DNA of 64,000 bases from Gautieria morchelliformis. Taxonomy: Eukaryota > Basidiomycota > Agaricomycetes > Gomphales > Gomphaceae. The stretch covers positions 372,001-436,000 of the forward strand of contig WHVA01000006.1 in assembly GCA_015179125.1 (NCBI GenBank), in the 5' to 3' direction. Below the pieces are notes generated by a model, which saw only the letters and a list, made by a program, of their open reading frames with translations, was not told the origin of the DNA and made no database searches. Position numbers and translations under genes: made by a program. Positions 10,644-21,229 of the stretch are shown here, in pieces. Positions within the stretch are counted from its first letter, which is position 1, and each line of letters begins with the position of its first letter.

Positions 10644-11889
10644 ATGAGTGCTCCAGTAGACTTCTCCAAAATGTCCAGCGCTGAGATGAAACAGCATTTC
10701 GCTGATATGCTCGCACAAAAGGAATTGGCCGAAAAACGCGAGGCTGAGGAAGCTGCGCGGAAAGAGAAGGAACGTCGGGAGAAAGAGCGGAAGGAACAGG
10801 AGAGGAAGGACTGCGAGCGCCGCGAGGAGGAGGAGCACGTCCGTGAAGAGAAACGGAAACGGAACGCGGCATGGAAAGCTGCTGCGGACAAGGCTGCTGC
10901 AGAGAAGGCGGCTGCGGAGAAAGCTTCTGCGGAGAAAGCGGAAAAGGAACAGGTGAGTCGGGAATGTCCGGTGGAAAAGTTCTTGAATCAACTAAAAGTT
11001 CTTCCAGAATAATGTTCAGGACGAGTCAGAGTCAGACTCGGAAAGTTCGGCGGAAAGTACACTGTCTCCCGAAGGAAAAGGGAAGCAAAAGGAAATCGCT
11101 ACTCCGGTGAACCTTGTGGCGGAACGGAAACGTCAGGCGGACGCATTCCAGAAGGCTCGAAAGAACAAGTTGAATCGGATGTTGGAGCTGCGTGAACTAG
11201 GGCCGGAAAATCCCGCGACTAAGAAGCGGAAAAGGCGGGACGGCGATGAGGAGGAAAAAGCTCCTTGCGACCCATGCGAGTCTAAGGGGGTGGATTGCAC
11301 GTGGTCGAGTAATCCACGGGAAACGTCGTGCGATCAGTGCCGTGACAGGAAGAGGCGCTGCGTTGTGGACGGGTGTGCTTCGAGGCTGGAGCCAAAGAAA
11401 CAGAAGGTTGAGGAATCGAATCCAAAGTTGGAACCGGGACCGAGCGGAGGGAGGGCCGAGGAATCGTTTCCGGTAACTGGAAAATCGGGACAGGCGGTGT
11501 TGAACCGATTTACCATGTCCTATCCGCTCCTTGACATTGCCGGGTCGCTGAGGGCCATGCGGGAGCAGCAGCGTGAAATCCGGGATATCATGATCGACAT
11601 GGCAGAAGTTCAGCAGCATCAGGTTCTGTCAATTCAGAACCAGATGACTGTCATGTCTACAGTCATGCAGCAGTTGATGCGGGAAATGCGGTGGCGGAAT
11701 GATCTGGTCCGGGACCGAATGGATGCGCGGCTGCGGGAGCAGGGAATTGGGGCGGAAGTGGGTCCGAGCGGGGGGGTGGAAACGAGGGAAAGGGTGGAAA
11801 CGGAGTTGGTGAGTGTCGAGGTAGGAGAGGCAGAAAAAGAGCCGGAAGCGGAAGAAGAGGTTGAGGCGGAAACAATGAGGGAGGAGTAG
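10644..11889 (+). CDS. Antisense accessory protein of the Gypsy element, zinc-cluster-like
   Basis: Two exons (10644-10952 and 11020-11889) join in phase across a 67-nt GTGAGT...CAG intron, giving about 392 residues. Residues 1-103 are a charged Glu/Lys/Arg/Ala-rich, probably helical segment. Residues 186-217 hold six cysteines spaced C-x2-C-x6-C-x10-C-x2-C-x6-C. The second half, CDQCRDRKRRC, resembles the basic half of fungal Zn2Cys6 DNA-binding domains. A methionine- and glutamine-rich, coiled-coil-like stretch follows at about residues 260-330, then an acidic tail. It starts about 90 bp inside the 3' LTR and runs opposite to gag-pol, so it needs its own promoter, perhaps in the LTR. The frame is intact although gag and pol are not. 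DNA binding is inferred, not shown. It is probably element-encoded rather than captured, because the CGGAA composition is continuous with the LTR. Confidence 0.72.
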
Positions 11890-12020
11890 GGTGTCAAAAG
11901 ACTTGTAGATAATTTCTTGAAGTGTCGGAAAATAGAGTAACGGAAAAAATAATCAGATTTTACCAATGACTTGAGAACTGTAAGAAAGCAATAGGGGATT
12001 GGAAATGAGGTCAGATTTGA

Positions 12021-15000
12021 CTAGGGCGCGGAAATGGGGCCAGGCTTATCAGGATAAGACTTGTGGAAATCAGCGACGAGGTCAGAGGCATGGTCTAATT
12101 CCGTGGCGGAAATCCACGAGGTCTCTTCATCGGTGTTTTCATAGCCTGCCCACTTGACTAGGTACTGGAGTTGGCAGCGGTATTGTCTGTCGAGCTTGGA
12201 GTTGAGAATTTCCGAGATCTCATATTCCGGTTCTCTGTCAATGACGACTGGTGGAGGCGGAGGTTGTTCTCAATTCGGAATTGTGTTCAGAACTGCTGGG
12301 TCAAGCATGGAGACATGGAATACCGGATGTACTGCGCGCATATTGTCAGGAAGTCTGAGAGTGAAAGAACGGCTGCCGGCCTTAGCGATGATCTCGTAAG
12401 GTCCAAGGTATTTCTCAGAGAGCTTCTTCGAGGGGCGAGTGGTGCGGAAGTTTTCAGCTTTGACAAAGACTTTGTCGCCAATCTCGAATGCCGGTTGCGG
12501 AAGGCGTTTCCGGTCTGCGGAAGTTTGATATCTCTTCTGGGCAGCGGTAATGTTCTCTCGGAGGTGCTGGTGAAGGTCGTCAAGTTCCACAACGAAATCT
12601 CGGGCTCTTGCAGAGGCGAGGTCGCGTTCAGGGTGGATGGCGAGATTCGGGTGGTAGCCCTTGTTGGCGTAAAAGGGTGAGATTCCGGTGGTGGCGGAAG
12701 GCGCGTTGTTGTAGGCAAATTCCGCGAGCGGAAGGAGGTCGGACTAATTTCTATGTTGGTAGTTGCAATAGATGCGGAGATACTGCTCAAGGGTCTGATT
12801 AGTACGTTCCGTTTGTCCGTTCCTTCGGGATGATAACCGGAAGTGAAGTGGAGCTTCATGTCGAGAGCCTTGCCGAGTGTGCGGAAAAAGGAGGACACGA
12901 ATTCTGATCCACGGTCGGAAGTGACATGGGAAGGGATTCCGTGCTTGGAAAAGACGTGGAGCACGAAGAGCTGTGCGAGCTGGGCAGAAGTGATGGTGTC
13001 GTAGGTCGGAATAAAGATGGACTGCTTTGTAAGGCGGTCAACGATAACTAGAATGGTATCATAGCCAGATGACTTAGGAAGTTTCTCAATGAAATCCATG
13101 GATATCAAATTCCACGGTTGTTCCGGGATCGGAAGTTGCTTCAGGAGGCCGTAGGGTTTGTGACGTTGAGGCTTGGCTCGCATACAGGTGGTGCATGACT
13201 TGCAGTAGTCTTGGACCATCGTGCGGAGGAGAGGCCAAGTGTAGGTATGTCGGATTATGTCGAGGGTTTTGTTCTGGCCTTGGTGTCCTGAGAGCGGATG
13301 ATCGTGGCTTTGCTGGAGTACACGAAGTCGTAGATCATTGGTATCCGGAACGTAAATCCGGGACTTGTACCGGAGAAATCCGTCGGAATCGAGGGACCAT
13401 CCAGGACTGGTGGGGTCATTGAGGTGGGTTGCGGAGATAGGGTCGGAACGGAGTGCGGAACGGATGTCGGAATGGAGAGACTCGGTGTCCATAATCATTG
13501 AGGCGCGGAGTAGCGGAAACTGCAATGCTGTGGCACGCAGGGACGATGCCAGCTGTTCAGTGGAGAATACTGGGCGGAAATTGTGCGGATTAACGCTGGC
13601 ATAGTCGCTACTTCCCTCTTTTGGGTAGACGTCCCAACGTCTAGTGAGTGCGTCGGGTTTTGCTCCGAGCTTTCCGGGGCGGAAGCGGATCACCATGTTG
13701 AACTGTGAGAGATATTCAGACCAGCGGACTTGACGGCAAGTCAAAATCTTGGTAGTGGCAAAGTACTCAAGGTTCTTATGATCTGTTACAACGTCGATTG
13801 GATAGGTTGGACCTTCGAGGTAGTGTCTCCAAATTTTGAAGGCTTCAAAAATCGCAAGTAGTTCCTTATCGTGGACGTCGTAGTTGAGTTCTGGGGCGGA
13901 AAAGGTGCGGGAATGAAAGGCGATCGGATGAATTTCTCCGTCGTCGGGGGAAATGATGGAAAGAATGGCGGCTAGCGCGTAGTCGGAAGCGTCGGTTTCA
14001 AGTACAAGTTGGGCATCAGGAATCCAGAAACCGAGTATAGGAGCCGTAGTGAAGGCCGATTTGAGAGCTTCAAATGCGGAACGGCATTCCGGAGTGAAAT
14101 TCCATGGGGCACCCTTCCTGGTGAGATGCGTGAGCGGAACAGTAATGTTGGAAAAATTATAAATGAAACACCGGTAAAAGTTGGCGAAGCCAAGGAAAGA
14201 CTGCACATCCTTAACACGTCGGGGTTCCGGCCATTCTTGAATTGCCTTGACCTTGTCCTCTGCCATGGTAAGACCTGTTGGAGAGAGGATGTAGCCGAGG
14301 TATTCGACCGTGTCGCGATGCCATTCACATTTCTCTGCTTTTGCGTAGAGATGGTGTTTGCGGAGACGGCAGAGTACTTCACGGACATGTTCCCGATGTT
14401 TTTACGGTGTGTCGGAATAGATGAGGATGTCGTCAATGTAGACTAGGACGCATACGTCGAGGAGGTCGGAAAATACGTCGTTCATGAATCGCTGAAAAGC
14501 GGTGGGAGCATTGGTTAGACCAAAAGGCATGACAACCCACTCAAAAGCACCGTAGCGGGTGCGGAAAGTGGTTTTCCACTCGTCACCTTCCCGGATGCGG
14601 ACAAGGTGATAAGCGTGCCGGAGGTCGATTTTGGTGTAGACCTTCGCCCTGCGGGGAGTGTCGAGTAGGTCGGAAATGCGCGGAAGCAGATATTTGTCCT
14701 TTTTAGTGAGGGCATTGAGTGCGCATAAATCGACGCAGAGGCGGAGAGATCCATCCTTCTTCTTGACGAAAAGGACCGGAGCGCCGTGTGGAGACAGCGA
14801 AGGGCGGATAAAGCCCATGTTGAGATGTTCATTGACGAACTCGCGGAGAGTTTGGAGTTCACTTTGCGAAAGGGAGTAGATCAGGCCAAGGGGCGGAGAT
14901 GCTCCTTCTTCCAAATCTATCTTCAGATCGTAAGGTCGATGTTCAGCAGGTTTGTCGGCTTTGGCTTTATTGAACACGTCCGGGAAGTCACGATATTCTT

Positions 15001-15688
15001 CCGGAACAAGCCTTGACTGAAGCCGAATCGGAAAGGTGAAGCTGGAAAACGGTCGTATCATCTTGCCGTTGCAATACGCGGAAAGCGGTGGCGGAAACGA
15101 GTGCAATTCAAGGAGCTTCGAGGGGCGGAGGTGCTAAAGCGGGACTGGAGTGCGGAACTGAATCCATGAGCGGAGTTGCAGAAGAGGCCTGAGCCATCTT
15201 TGCGGACGACGTCGGAATAGACGGAAGTTGATCCGGGGTATGGAACTGTATTTGACCCAATGCCCAGTTAATCGACGGATTATATCGGGTGAGCCAATTG
15301 TGTCCTAGTACAATGGAACAGCTAGCATCTAGCGGAGTAACGTAAAATGTAACTTCATGGTTGTCCCCAGTAGCGAAACAGATAGACAGGTCCACGACTT
15401 GAGAAATTGCCGTGTTGGAAGATCCATCGAAAAGGCGGAGCGGAATTGTCGGAATGTTGCGGGTCGGAAGTTTATGTTTCAAAACAAACTCGGAATCAAG
15501 GAAACAATGAGTCGAACCAGAGTCGACCAGTGCTGTGAACGGGGGTGTGGAAATGGTGTCGGAAGTGAGCGCAACAGAGAGGGAGTCGGAGGACGAAAGA
15601 GCGGATGTGTTGAGTTTAACCTCGTTTGTCGCACGAATGGGGTCAACACAGCCCTCAGCTCGTGCAGAGGCCGGAGGACTGCTGACTA
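12021..15688 (-). pseudogene. Gypsy pol: protease, RT, RNase H, integrase, chromodomain
   Basis: Reading leftwards from the frameshift site: an aspartic protease with VDSGSTH near 15510-15535; RT with [12 protein letters not shown] near 14410-14450; RNase H at about 13700-14000; an integrase with a zinc-binding N-terminus and core at about 12830-13400; and a C-terminal chromodomain (YLVKWAGYENTDEETSW) near 12085-12240, which places the element among chromoviruses. Breaks: TGA at 15108-15110 plus a frame change close to 15.0 kb, TAA at 14402-14404 just after YIDD, a one-base loss near 12820 inside the integrase, and TGA at 12270-12272 before the chromodomain. At least two of the TGA codons look like CGA to TGA changes, which would be transitions at CpG sites. 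Confidence 0.93.
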
Positions 15689-15695
15689 TTTTTTT
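15686..15695 (-). promoter_or_regulatory. Candidate -1 ribosomal frameshift site between gag and pol
   Basis: On the minus strand gag ends ...GAT TCA AAA AAA TAG. Seven A (15689-15695) lie in the exact A_AAA_AAA register of a -1 slippery heptamer, followed at once by the gag stop (15686-15688). Slipping back one base opens the pol frame (ATA GTC AGC ...), which runs into the protease. I did not fold the downstream RNA to look for a pseudoknot. Confidence 0.6.
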
Positions 15696-17080
15696 GAATC
15701 CGCAGCGGGAGCCGCTTCGGATTTCTCTTCCGTCTTCGCTGCGCGGCCCTTGGCCTTAGCAGCGGAGGCGGAAGCGCAAGTGCAGTCGCGAGCGACGTGA
15801 CCGCCTTTGCCGCAGAAAAGGCAAAGGTTGTTGTCCATGCGATGCTGGCGTTCTACAGGGGTTAGTTTTCCGTCCTTCCCAAGTTTGTCGGAAAGGTCCA
15901 GAGTGCTCTTCCGGGCGTTGGTGTTGGAACCAGAGGCCTGGTTGTTGTGAGGGGTGGAGTTGTTGTTCCGGTTGCCGGAGTTGTTTCCGGAACTGTTGTT
16001 GTTGTTGTTGTTTCCGGAGTTGTTGTTTCCGGAATTAGTCTTCTTCTTGTCTTTGTCAGACTTCTTGTCGGAAGACTTGTCGTTCTTGCTCTGTGCGGAA
16101 GTTTCCCGAGCAATCTCGGAGTGTCTTTCCCAGTAGCATGAATCGATGGATTGGGCGAGGTTGCGAAGGTCGGTAAGGGTGGCGGGTTTTCCAACGTGGG
16201 CAATTTCATCCTTGATGCGGGATGGCAAGCCCATGTAAAACTGGCGTCAGAGTGCGGCTTCTCCCCATTGGACTCGAGGAGCAAGCTGCTGGAATGTGAC
16301 GATATATTTAGCTATCTTATGAGTGTCTTTCATACGAAGCTTATCCAGTTCATTTTCCACATCGGCTTCCATGTCAAATGGTCCGAAGTTGCTGCGGAGT
16401 TCGGAAACGAAGTTGTGGTAATCGTCGGCCCAGTCGACGAGAGCGAACGGGTCCATGAGGGTGGGTTCGAAGTAGTCAAGAGCCGTGCCTCGGAGATAGG
16501 AAAGGGCGTAATTGACCTTTCGTTCGTCGTCGGGAAAGGCGTCAGGACGATCACGGAAATTGAGTTGAAGCTGGACCAGAAATGGCTGGAGCTTCTTGGG
16601 GTCGGAACCGTCGAACTGATCTGGTTCACGGACCTTTGTCTTGGGGCGTGGTGGTGCTTGGGCCGGGCGTTGCAGTTGTCCGGCTAGCATGGCGATAGCT
16701 TGTGCAAGATCCGGAACTGGCGCGGGCGGAACTGGGTTGGCGGGAATCTGAGGTGCAATTGGAGGTGGAGGACCGCCGGGAGGACCGCCTGGAGGTGGTC
16801 CTGGTGGAGGTGGTGGTGGTGGAGCTGGGCGTCGGAATGACGCTGCTGTTTGTTCGCCGCTGCTACTCGTCGAGTTTCCGTCATAGTCGGGATTGTCGTC
16901 AGGATTAGCGTCGGGAACTTCTTCGAATCGTTGCGGAATAGCATCGGAGAGCTCATCGTCGGTACGAGAACTGCCGGAGGGTTCCGCGTGCCTTGGTGCT
17001 GCGGATCTGAGACTGCCAAAATAAGAGAGAGCTTCGACAGCTCCTGCTCGAGCTGAAGTAGCTGTGGTATGAGGAGGCAT
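15686..17080 (-). pseudogene. Gypsy gag with zinc knuckle, one nonsense codon
   Basis: Starts at 17080. A proline- and glycine-rich N-terminus is followed by a capsid-like region (FDGSDPKKLQPFLVQLQLNF) and, after an Asn/Ser-rich linker, one CCHC zinc knuckle (CLFCGKGGHVARDC) near 15780-15825. A TGA at 16247-16249 interrupts the capsid region, and the same frame continues to 15686. It is most simply a CGA arginine codon changed to TGA. Gag packages the element RNA into virus-like particles; this copy would give a truncated capsid. Confidence 0.9.
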
Positions 17081-17113
17081 AGTGATAGTTATCGGGTGGG
17101 AATCAGATAATAC

Positions 17114-17801
17114 TGTTACGTATCGAGATTTCCACTAAGTCGGAACTGGAAAGGACAGCGGCTTCAACTTATAGGTTGCACCCCCGATGAACTATCGTCC
17201 TAAGTATTTCGGAACTGAGTCGGAAGTCGGAAGGTACTGAACCAAAGGTTGGTCGGAACTTGGGTCGGAACTGAGGCGGAAGGCGGAGGACGGAAGGCGG
17301 AGAGAGACTGAGATATTGCTAGACTCGCTGTGCTAAGAACAGATGGAGCGAAGGAAATCAAGTATCGAAGGTGATTATCTGATTGCAGAATAAGAGACAT
17401 ACATGACAGGCTTTTATACAAAGAGCTGAGACAACAGGTAATGACATGGTACTAAGCAAATTCCGGGGGAAGCGGAAGTCGAGTAGACAATGCGTGGGAA
17501 CTAACATTTGGGAACAATGGGACTACAAGGGGGGTTCAGGGTAAGGTAGAACAATGGCAAAGAACAAGGGGTCGGAAAAACATATCTGACAACGAACTAC
17601 AAGGGTGACCGGATATGTGGTTTTGATGAACGATGAAACGGGTCCGGTGGGTCCGAGTAATAGAGTCGAAAGAACAAGGGAATAGAACAATGGGCGGAAT
17701 GTCGGAAATATCGGAGGGGCGGAAAGTGTTGCGGAAATATCGGAGGGGCGGAAGGTGTGGCGGAACTGAGGGTTGGAAGTCGGAAATGAACGGTCGTAAC
17801 A
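17114..17801 (-). repeat. Gypsy LTR (5' LTR of the minus-strand element)
   Basis: About 99% identical to the LTR at 9867-10557. The internal region starts just left of 17114; I could not match the primer-binding site to a particular tRNA. Confidence 0.93.
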
Positions 17802-17965
17802 TAAAGCTAGTACAGGATATTATCACCAGGCCTCTTTTCAGTGGACAGAAGAGTGTCATTTTTCAATGGAATGGTGCTGTGGATCCTGTGGAGGGCAGCC
17901 AAGCAATTAGGGCACAAATGGACCAACTCGATTCAATGGGACTACTTGTGTTCCACCACGAATGA

Positions 17966-18408
17966 TACATTTAGGATTCAGATAGGGCTATTACTTGTAG
18001 CTCATATAGATCTACCCCAAGACAGTTGGACTCTTACAATTTCATTGATTATGGACAATACTATAGCTTGGACTTCGCCATGGACTTATATAGTAACAAG
18101 TGCCTAGCGACTTCAAATTGTTTTTGAGCTTGCAAATGCAGCACCCAACATTTTTTTCTGACAACTCCACACCCATATTAATGATTTCTGTATTCCAGTC
18201 CATCCAAGCATCCTGAGACACATACATTCTCCTAGCCAAGTCACCGAGCCTCCTGCTGAGCCCCAGCTGAGATCACACCTGAGTCCCCCACACATACATA
18301 CAACAAGTTGAGTCAAGGAATGCAACCTGCATAGCCATTATGATTATTGTCACCAAAATTTCTGATCAAACTTGTTTGGCTTCTGCAAGAATGGAAAATT
18401 GATGTATG
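17966..18408. other. 3' flank of F-box gene A
   Basis: No gene. The stretch is related to 47843-48060 behind F-box gene B (shared TTTCATTGATTA, TAGCGACTTCAA and related blocks), showing that the paralogy of A and B includes the 3' flank. Confidence 0.6.
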
Positions 18409-19666
18409 TGTCAAGATTGGTTTTCAGGTGTTAATATCATGTATTAGTGAACACAGCGAATGCCCAAATAGCTTGTGCGAAGAGGTGTGCCATTTGGCGA
18501 ATAAGATGAACCAATAAATGTTCAGAAGCTAAGAGGGCTGCCCAAATGGAGCTTGCCCTATCTACAGTTGTAGCGAAGTAGCCCGTGACACTTGACAATG
18601 TAACGTGCAAGGTGTCATGGAAAGGTTGTTAAGCAGCAACAATCCTTTCACTGGCGAAGGTGCTCCTTTGGAGCCCTTTGCCGACAGCACCGATAATTGT
18701 ATGAAGACTAAGGTAATGAAGGTAAAGTACGAAAACTCACCAGTGGTGCTTAAGTCCTCCTCTGGTTGAAGAGAGGAATCTATAGGAGAGGGCGCAAGAT
18801 GATGGTCACAGTGAGGTCAAGTTTTGCACAAGATGGACGTATGATAATTGAACTGCAGAATGTACATGCAAATGTAAACTACTATGCTCATATGATATCA
18901 GCGAATAGGAAAGGGCCGTCATGAGTCAGGGTTGGATAGGGGTGCGCAGTCAGGATACAAATAGGTGAAACACATATACAATAGAAATAGGGAGGAGTGC
19001 GAATGCGAAACGACGGGGAGGAAAGAGGATGAAGGTATCTATGTACGAAAACACACCTTGAGACCTGCATACATGTTACCCTGCACAGACTCTTGGTCTG
19101 CTGGGTTGATCTCGCATGATCTATGGGTAGGACGTCCCGCGAATGCCTTCCGGCCATAGGAACACCCAAAGGGGGTTGAGTCGAGAAGATGATGGGGCCA
19201 GTGATGGACCATCACGCCGGGTAGAGGATGTTGATCGTGTTTGATGGCATGCCTGCTGGTGAATGATGCGAGCAGCAAATGGTCGTTCGGTGAATGTGGT
19301 GAAGGGCGAACGGAAAGAACATAGAGGAGGTGTAGTCGAAGGGAGGGGCGAAGCTGAGCGAACATGGAGGAGGAGTGGTGAAAGGGGAAACAGGGATAGC
19401 TGGGTGCAAGAAATACGTGAGTCGTGACAATCTGACCATAGGAACATCGAAAGGGGGTTGAGCCAAGGAGGTGATAGGGCCAGTGGTGAACCACCAAGCC
19501 GGTCAAAGGACGTCGATCGTGCTTTGATGGTGTGGCTATGGCGAATGACGCAAACAGCGAAGACCGATTGCCGAACTCGGCAGAGGGTGATCAGAGTGAA
19601 CATAGAGGTGGAGTGAGGAATGGGAGGACATAGCGACTGGGCATAGGAAATAAACGCGTCATGACA
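18409..19666 (-). mobile_element. R1 solo LTR, full length (1,258 bp), TSD GTATG
   Basis: On the minus strand it starts TGTCATGACGCG and ends CCAATCTTGACA, giving TGTCA...TGACA ends. GTATG lies at 18404-18408 and 19667-19671. It inserted into another, forward R1 copy. I see no internal retrotransposon region, so it is a recombined solo LTR. Several overlapping open frames are not conserved between copies. Confidence 0.88.
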
Positions 19667-20325
19667 GTATGCAGGTCTCAAGGCATGTTTTCTTACTTAG
19701 GTACCTTTGTCCTCTTTCCTCCATGTTCACACTCCTCCTTTCCTCCATTGTATATGTGTTTCATCTATTTGTATCCTGACTGTGCACCCGTAACCTGACT
19801 TACGATGGCCTCTTTCCTATTCACTGATATCATATGAGCATTCAGTATAAGTAGTTTAAATTCGCATGTATATTCTGCAGTTCAATTATCATACATCTAC
19901 CTTGTGCAAAACTTGACCTCACTGTGACTATCATCTTAAGCCCTCTTCCCTAGACTACTATCTTAGACCAGGGGAGGACTTGAGCACCACTGGTGAGTTT
20001 CCATACTTCACCTTCACTACTTTAGTCTTCAAACCATTGTCGGTGCTGTCGGCGAAGGGCTCCGAAGGAGCACCTTCGCCAGCTAAAGGTTTGTTACTAC
20101 TAGACAACCTTTCCATGAGACCTTGTACATTACATCGTCAAGTATCACAGGCTATTTCGCTTCGACTGTAGACAGGGCAAGTTCCATTTGAGTAGCCCCC
20201 TTATCTCATAAACCTTTATTGGCCTGACATTGTTCGCCAAACTACCCACCTCATTGCACAAGCCATTTGGGCATTCGCTGAGTTCACTAATACACAATAT
20301 TAATGCCTAAAATCCAATTTTGACA
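19667..20325 (+). mobile_element. R1 LTR, forward, 5'-truncated, target of the R1 insertion above
   Basis: Matches the second half of R1 (from GTATGCAGGTCTCAAGG to CCAATTTTGACA). Its first half is absent; the bases before 18404 do not match R1. It contains an inverted repeat around GGCTCCGAAGGAGC that recurs in all R1 copies. Confidence 0.8.
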
Positions 20326-20509
20326 GCAAAATCACAAGTGAACAAAGTCTCTCACCAAAGCCATGGCTTTTACACTCTGCATGGTGGCCTCCGGACTTGT
20401 CAGAAGTATTATATCAAGGTGAAAATATATCTTCATATCTGATGCAACTAATCCTATATATATACATTCTCCCTCGGCAATAAAAATTGTTTGTTCAACG
20501 AGAGACCTG

Positions 20510-20934
20510 TGTAAGGGAGCATAGCTCCCTGTACAGTGATTTCAGATAGGGTCTATGTCTCGATTTGTCTCGATGTTCTATTTTTAGATTCATAGTGATT
20601 AGGATTCGGACACTATTCCTCTTTTCTTTTGTCTCACACACGTGTACCTTGTTTGATGCAGTCCACTGATGGTATTGTGTCTGCATATGTCCACCTTCCA
20701 CCCTGATCCACTTTCCACTCAGCCCGCTCATGTATACGGTCCACTGATAGTACCTTTGTCCACCGTCTGCATATTTTCCACTCGTGCCACTGCGCAGCTC
20801 ATTGTTCTTTCCCTATAACTAGGCTTGTACGTAGCTTTAGAGAATCATCTTATCTTCCTGCACCTTGCTCGCGCTCTTAAGCAAGCTCGTGCGATCTTGA
20901 GTGTTTTACGTCCACAGCACGTAGGATACTTACA
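20510..20934. mobile_element. Solo LTR (425 bp) absent from the partner segment
   Basis: TGTAAG...CTTACA ends. CCTG flanks both sides (20506-20509, 20935-20938), or ACCTG if the last A is counted as target. The partner segment reads straight through (GAGAGACCTGACATG near 36475), which proves a clean insertion after the duplication. Confidence 0.83.
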
Positions 20935-21229
20935 CCTGACATATACCATACTGGTCCATACACTATTTGTGACATGTTCACTCTATTAACTGATGATAGC
21001 TGATGTGGGAGGCCATCGCCACGGCAGTCTCCGTCCACTTGCCATCCAGTCCCCCCGGTGATCCGGTTCATCAGCTGCAACATCTCTAAGGTTCAAAACT
21101 AACCGCCCAGCCTAAACCTTGCATGAGAATGTGGTGCAAATGAAGGGAAGGAACCTTACTGAGATTCCGACAATAGACATGATCCATCTTGATGAAATCC
21201 TGGAAGTAAGTTGTGGATCAGCACTCAGA

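Larger units (their letters stand above)
9867..17801 (-). mobile_element. Complete chromodomain Gypsy (chromovirus) retrotransposon, 7,935 bp, TSD TAAAG
   Basis: Two LTRs (9867-10557, 691 bp; 17114-17801, 688 bp) differ at only about seven bases plus a 3-nt gap, so the insertion is recent. TAAAG lies at 9862-9866 and 17802-17806. Gag and pol are on the minus strand, in the order gag, protease, RT, RNase H, integrase, chromodomain. A purine tract (AGAAGGGAGA, minus strand) precedes the 3' LTR at about 10558-10571. An additional gene on the plus strand occupies 10644-11889. The copy carries nonsense codons in gag and pol and at least two frame changes, so it is not autonomous as read. Confidence 0.95.
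7212..17965 (+). pseudogene. F-box/LRR-like protein gene A, broken by three transposon insertions
   Basis: A tiny first exon (7212-7222, ATGTCATCATC) splices in phase to 7282, where an F-box follows at once (LPGELSDQVIDHLHDDSPSL, then C.AWAPSARFHIF). This is the usual start of basidiomycete F-box proteins, which recruit substrates to SCF ubiquitin ligases. A leucine-rich, LRR-like region follows. The gene is then cut at 8181 (solo LTR), 8758 (R2) and 9867 (Gypsy). Each interruption has an exact 5-bp target duplication. Coding sequence resumes at 8654-8757, 9829-9866 and 17802-17965, ending MGLLVFHHE and stop. Paralogue B at 40.0-47.8 kb confirms the order of all pieces. A small intron near 8056-8105 is likely. 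It is dead unless only the N-terminal 296 codons matter. Confidence 0.82.

Noticed and set aside
10328..10991. Minus-strand frames of 113-187 codons across the Gypsy LTR
   Set aside because: They are shadows of the LTR and of the antisense zinc-cluster gene, with Ser/Phe/Arg-rich low-complexity products.
19039..19681. Minus-strand frames of 155 and 186 codons
   Set aside because: They lie inside the R1 solo LTR and are not conserved in the other R1 copies.
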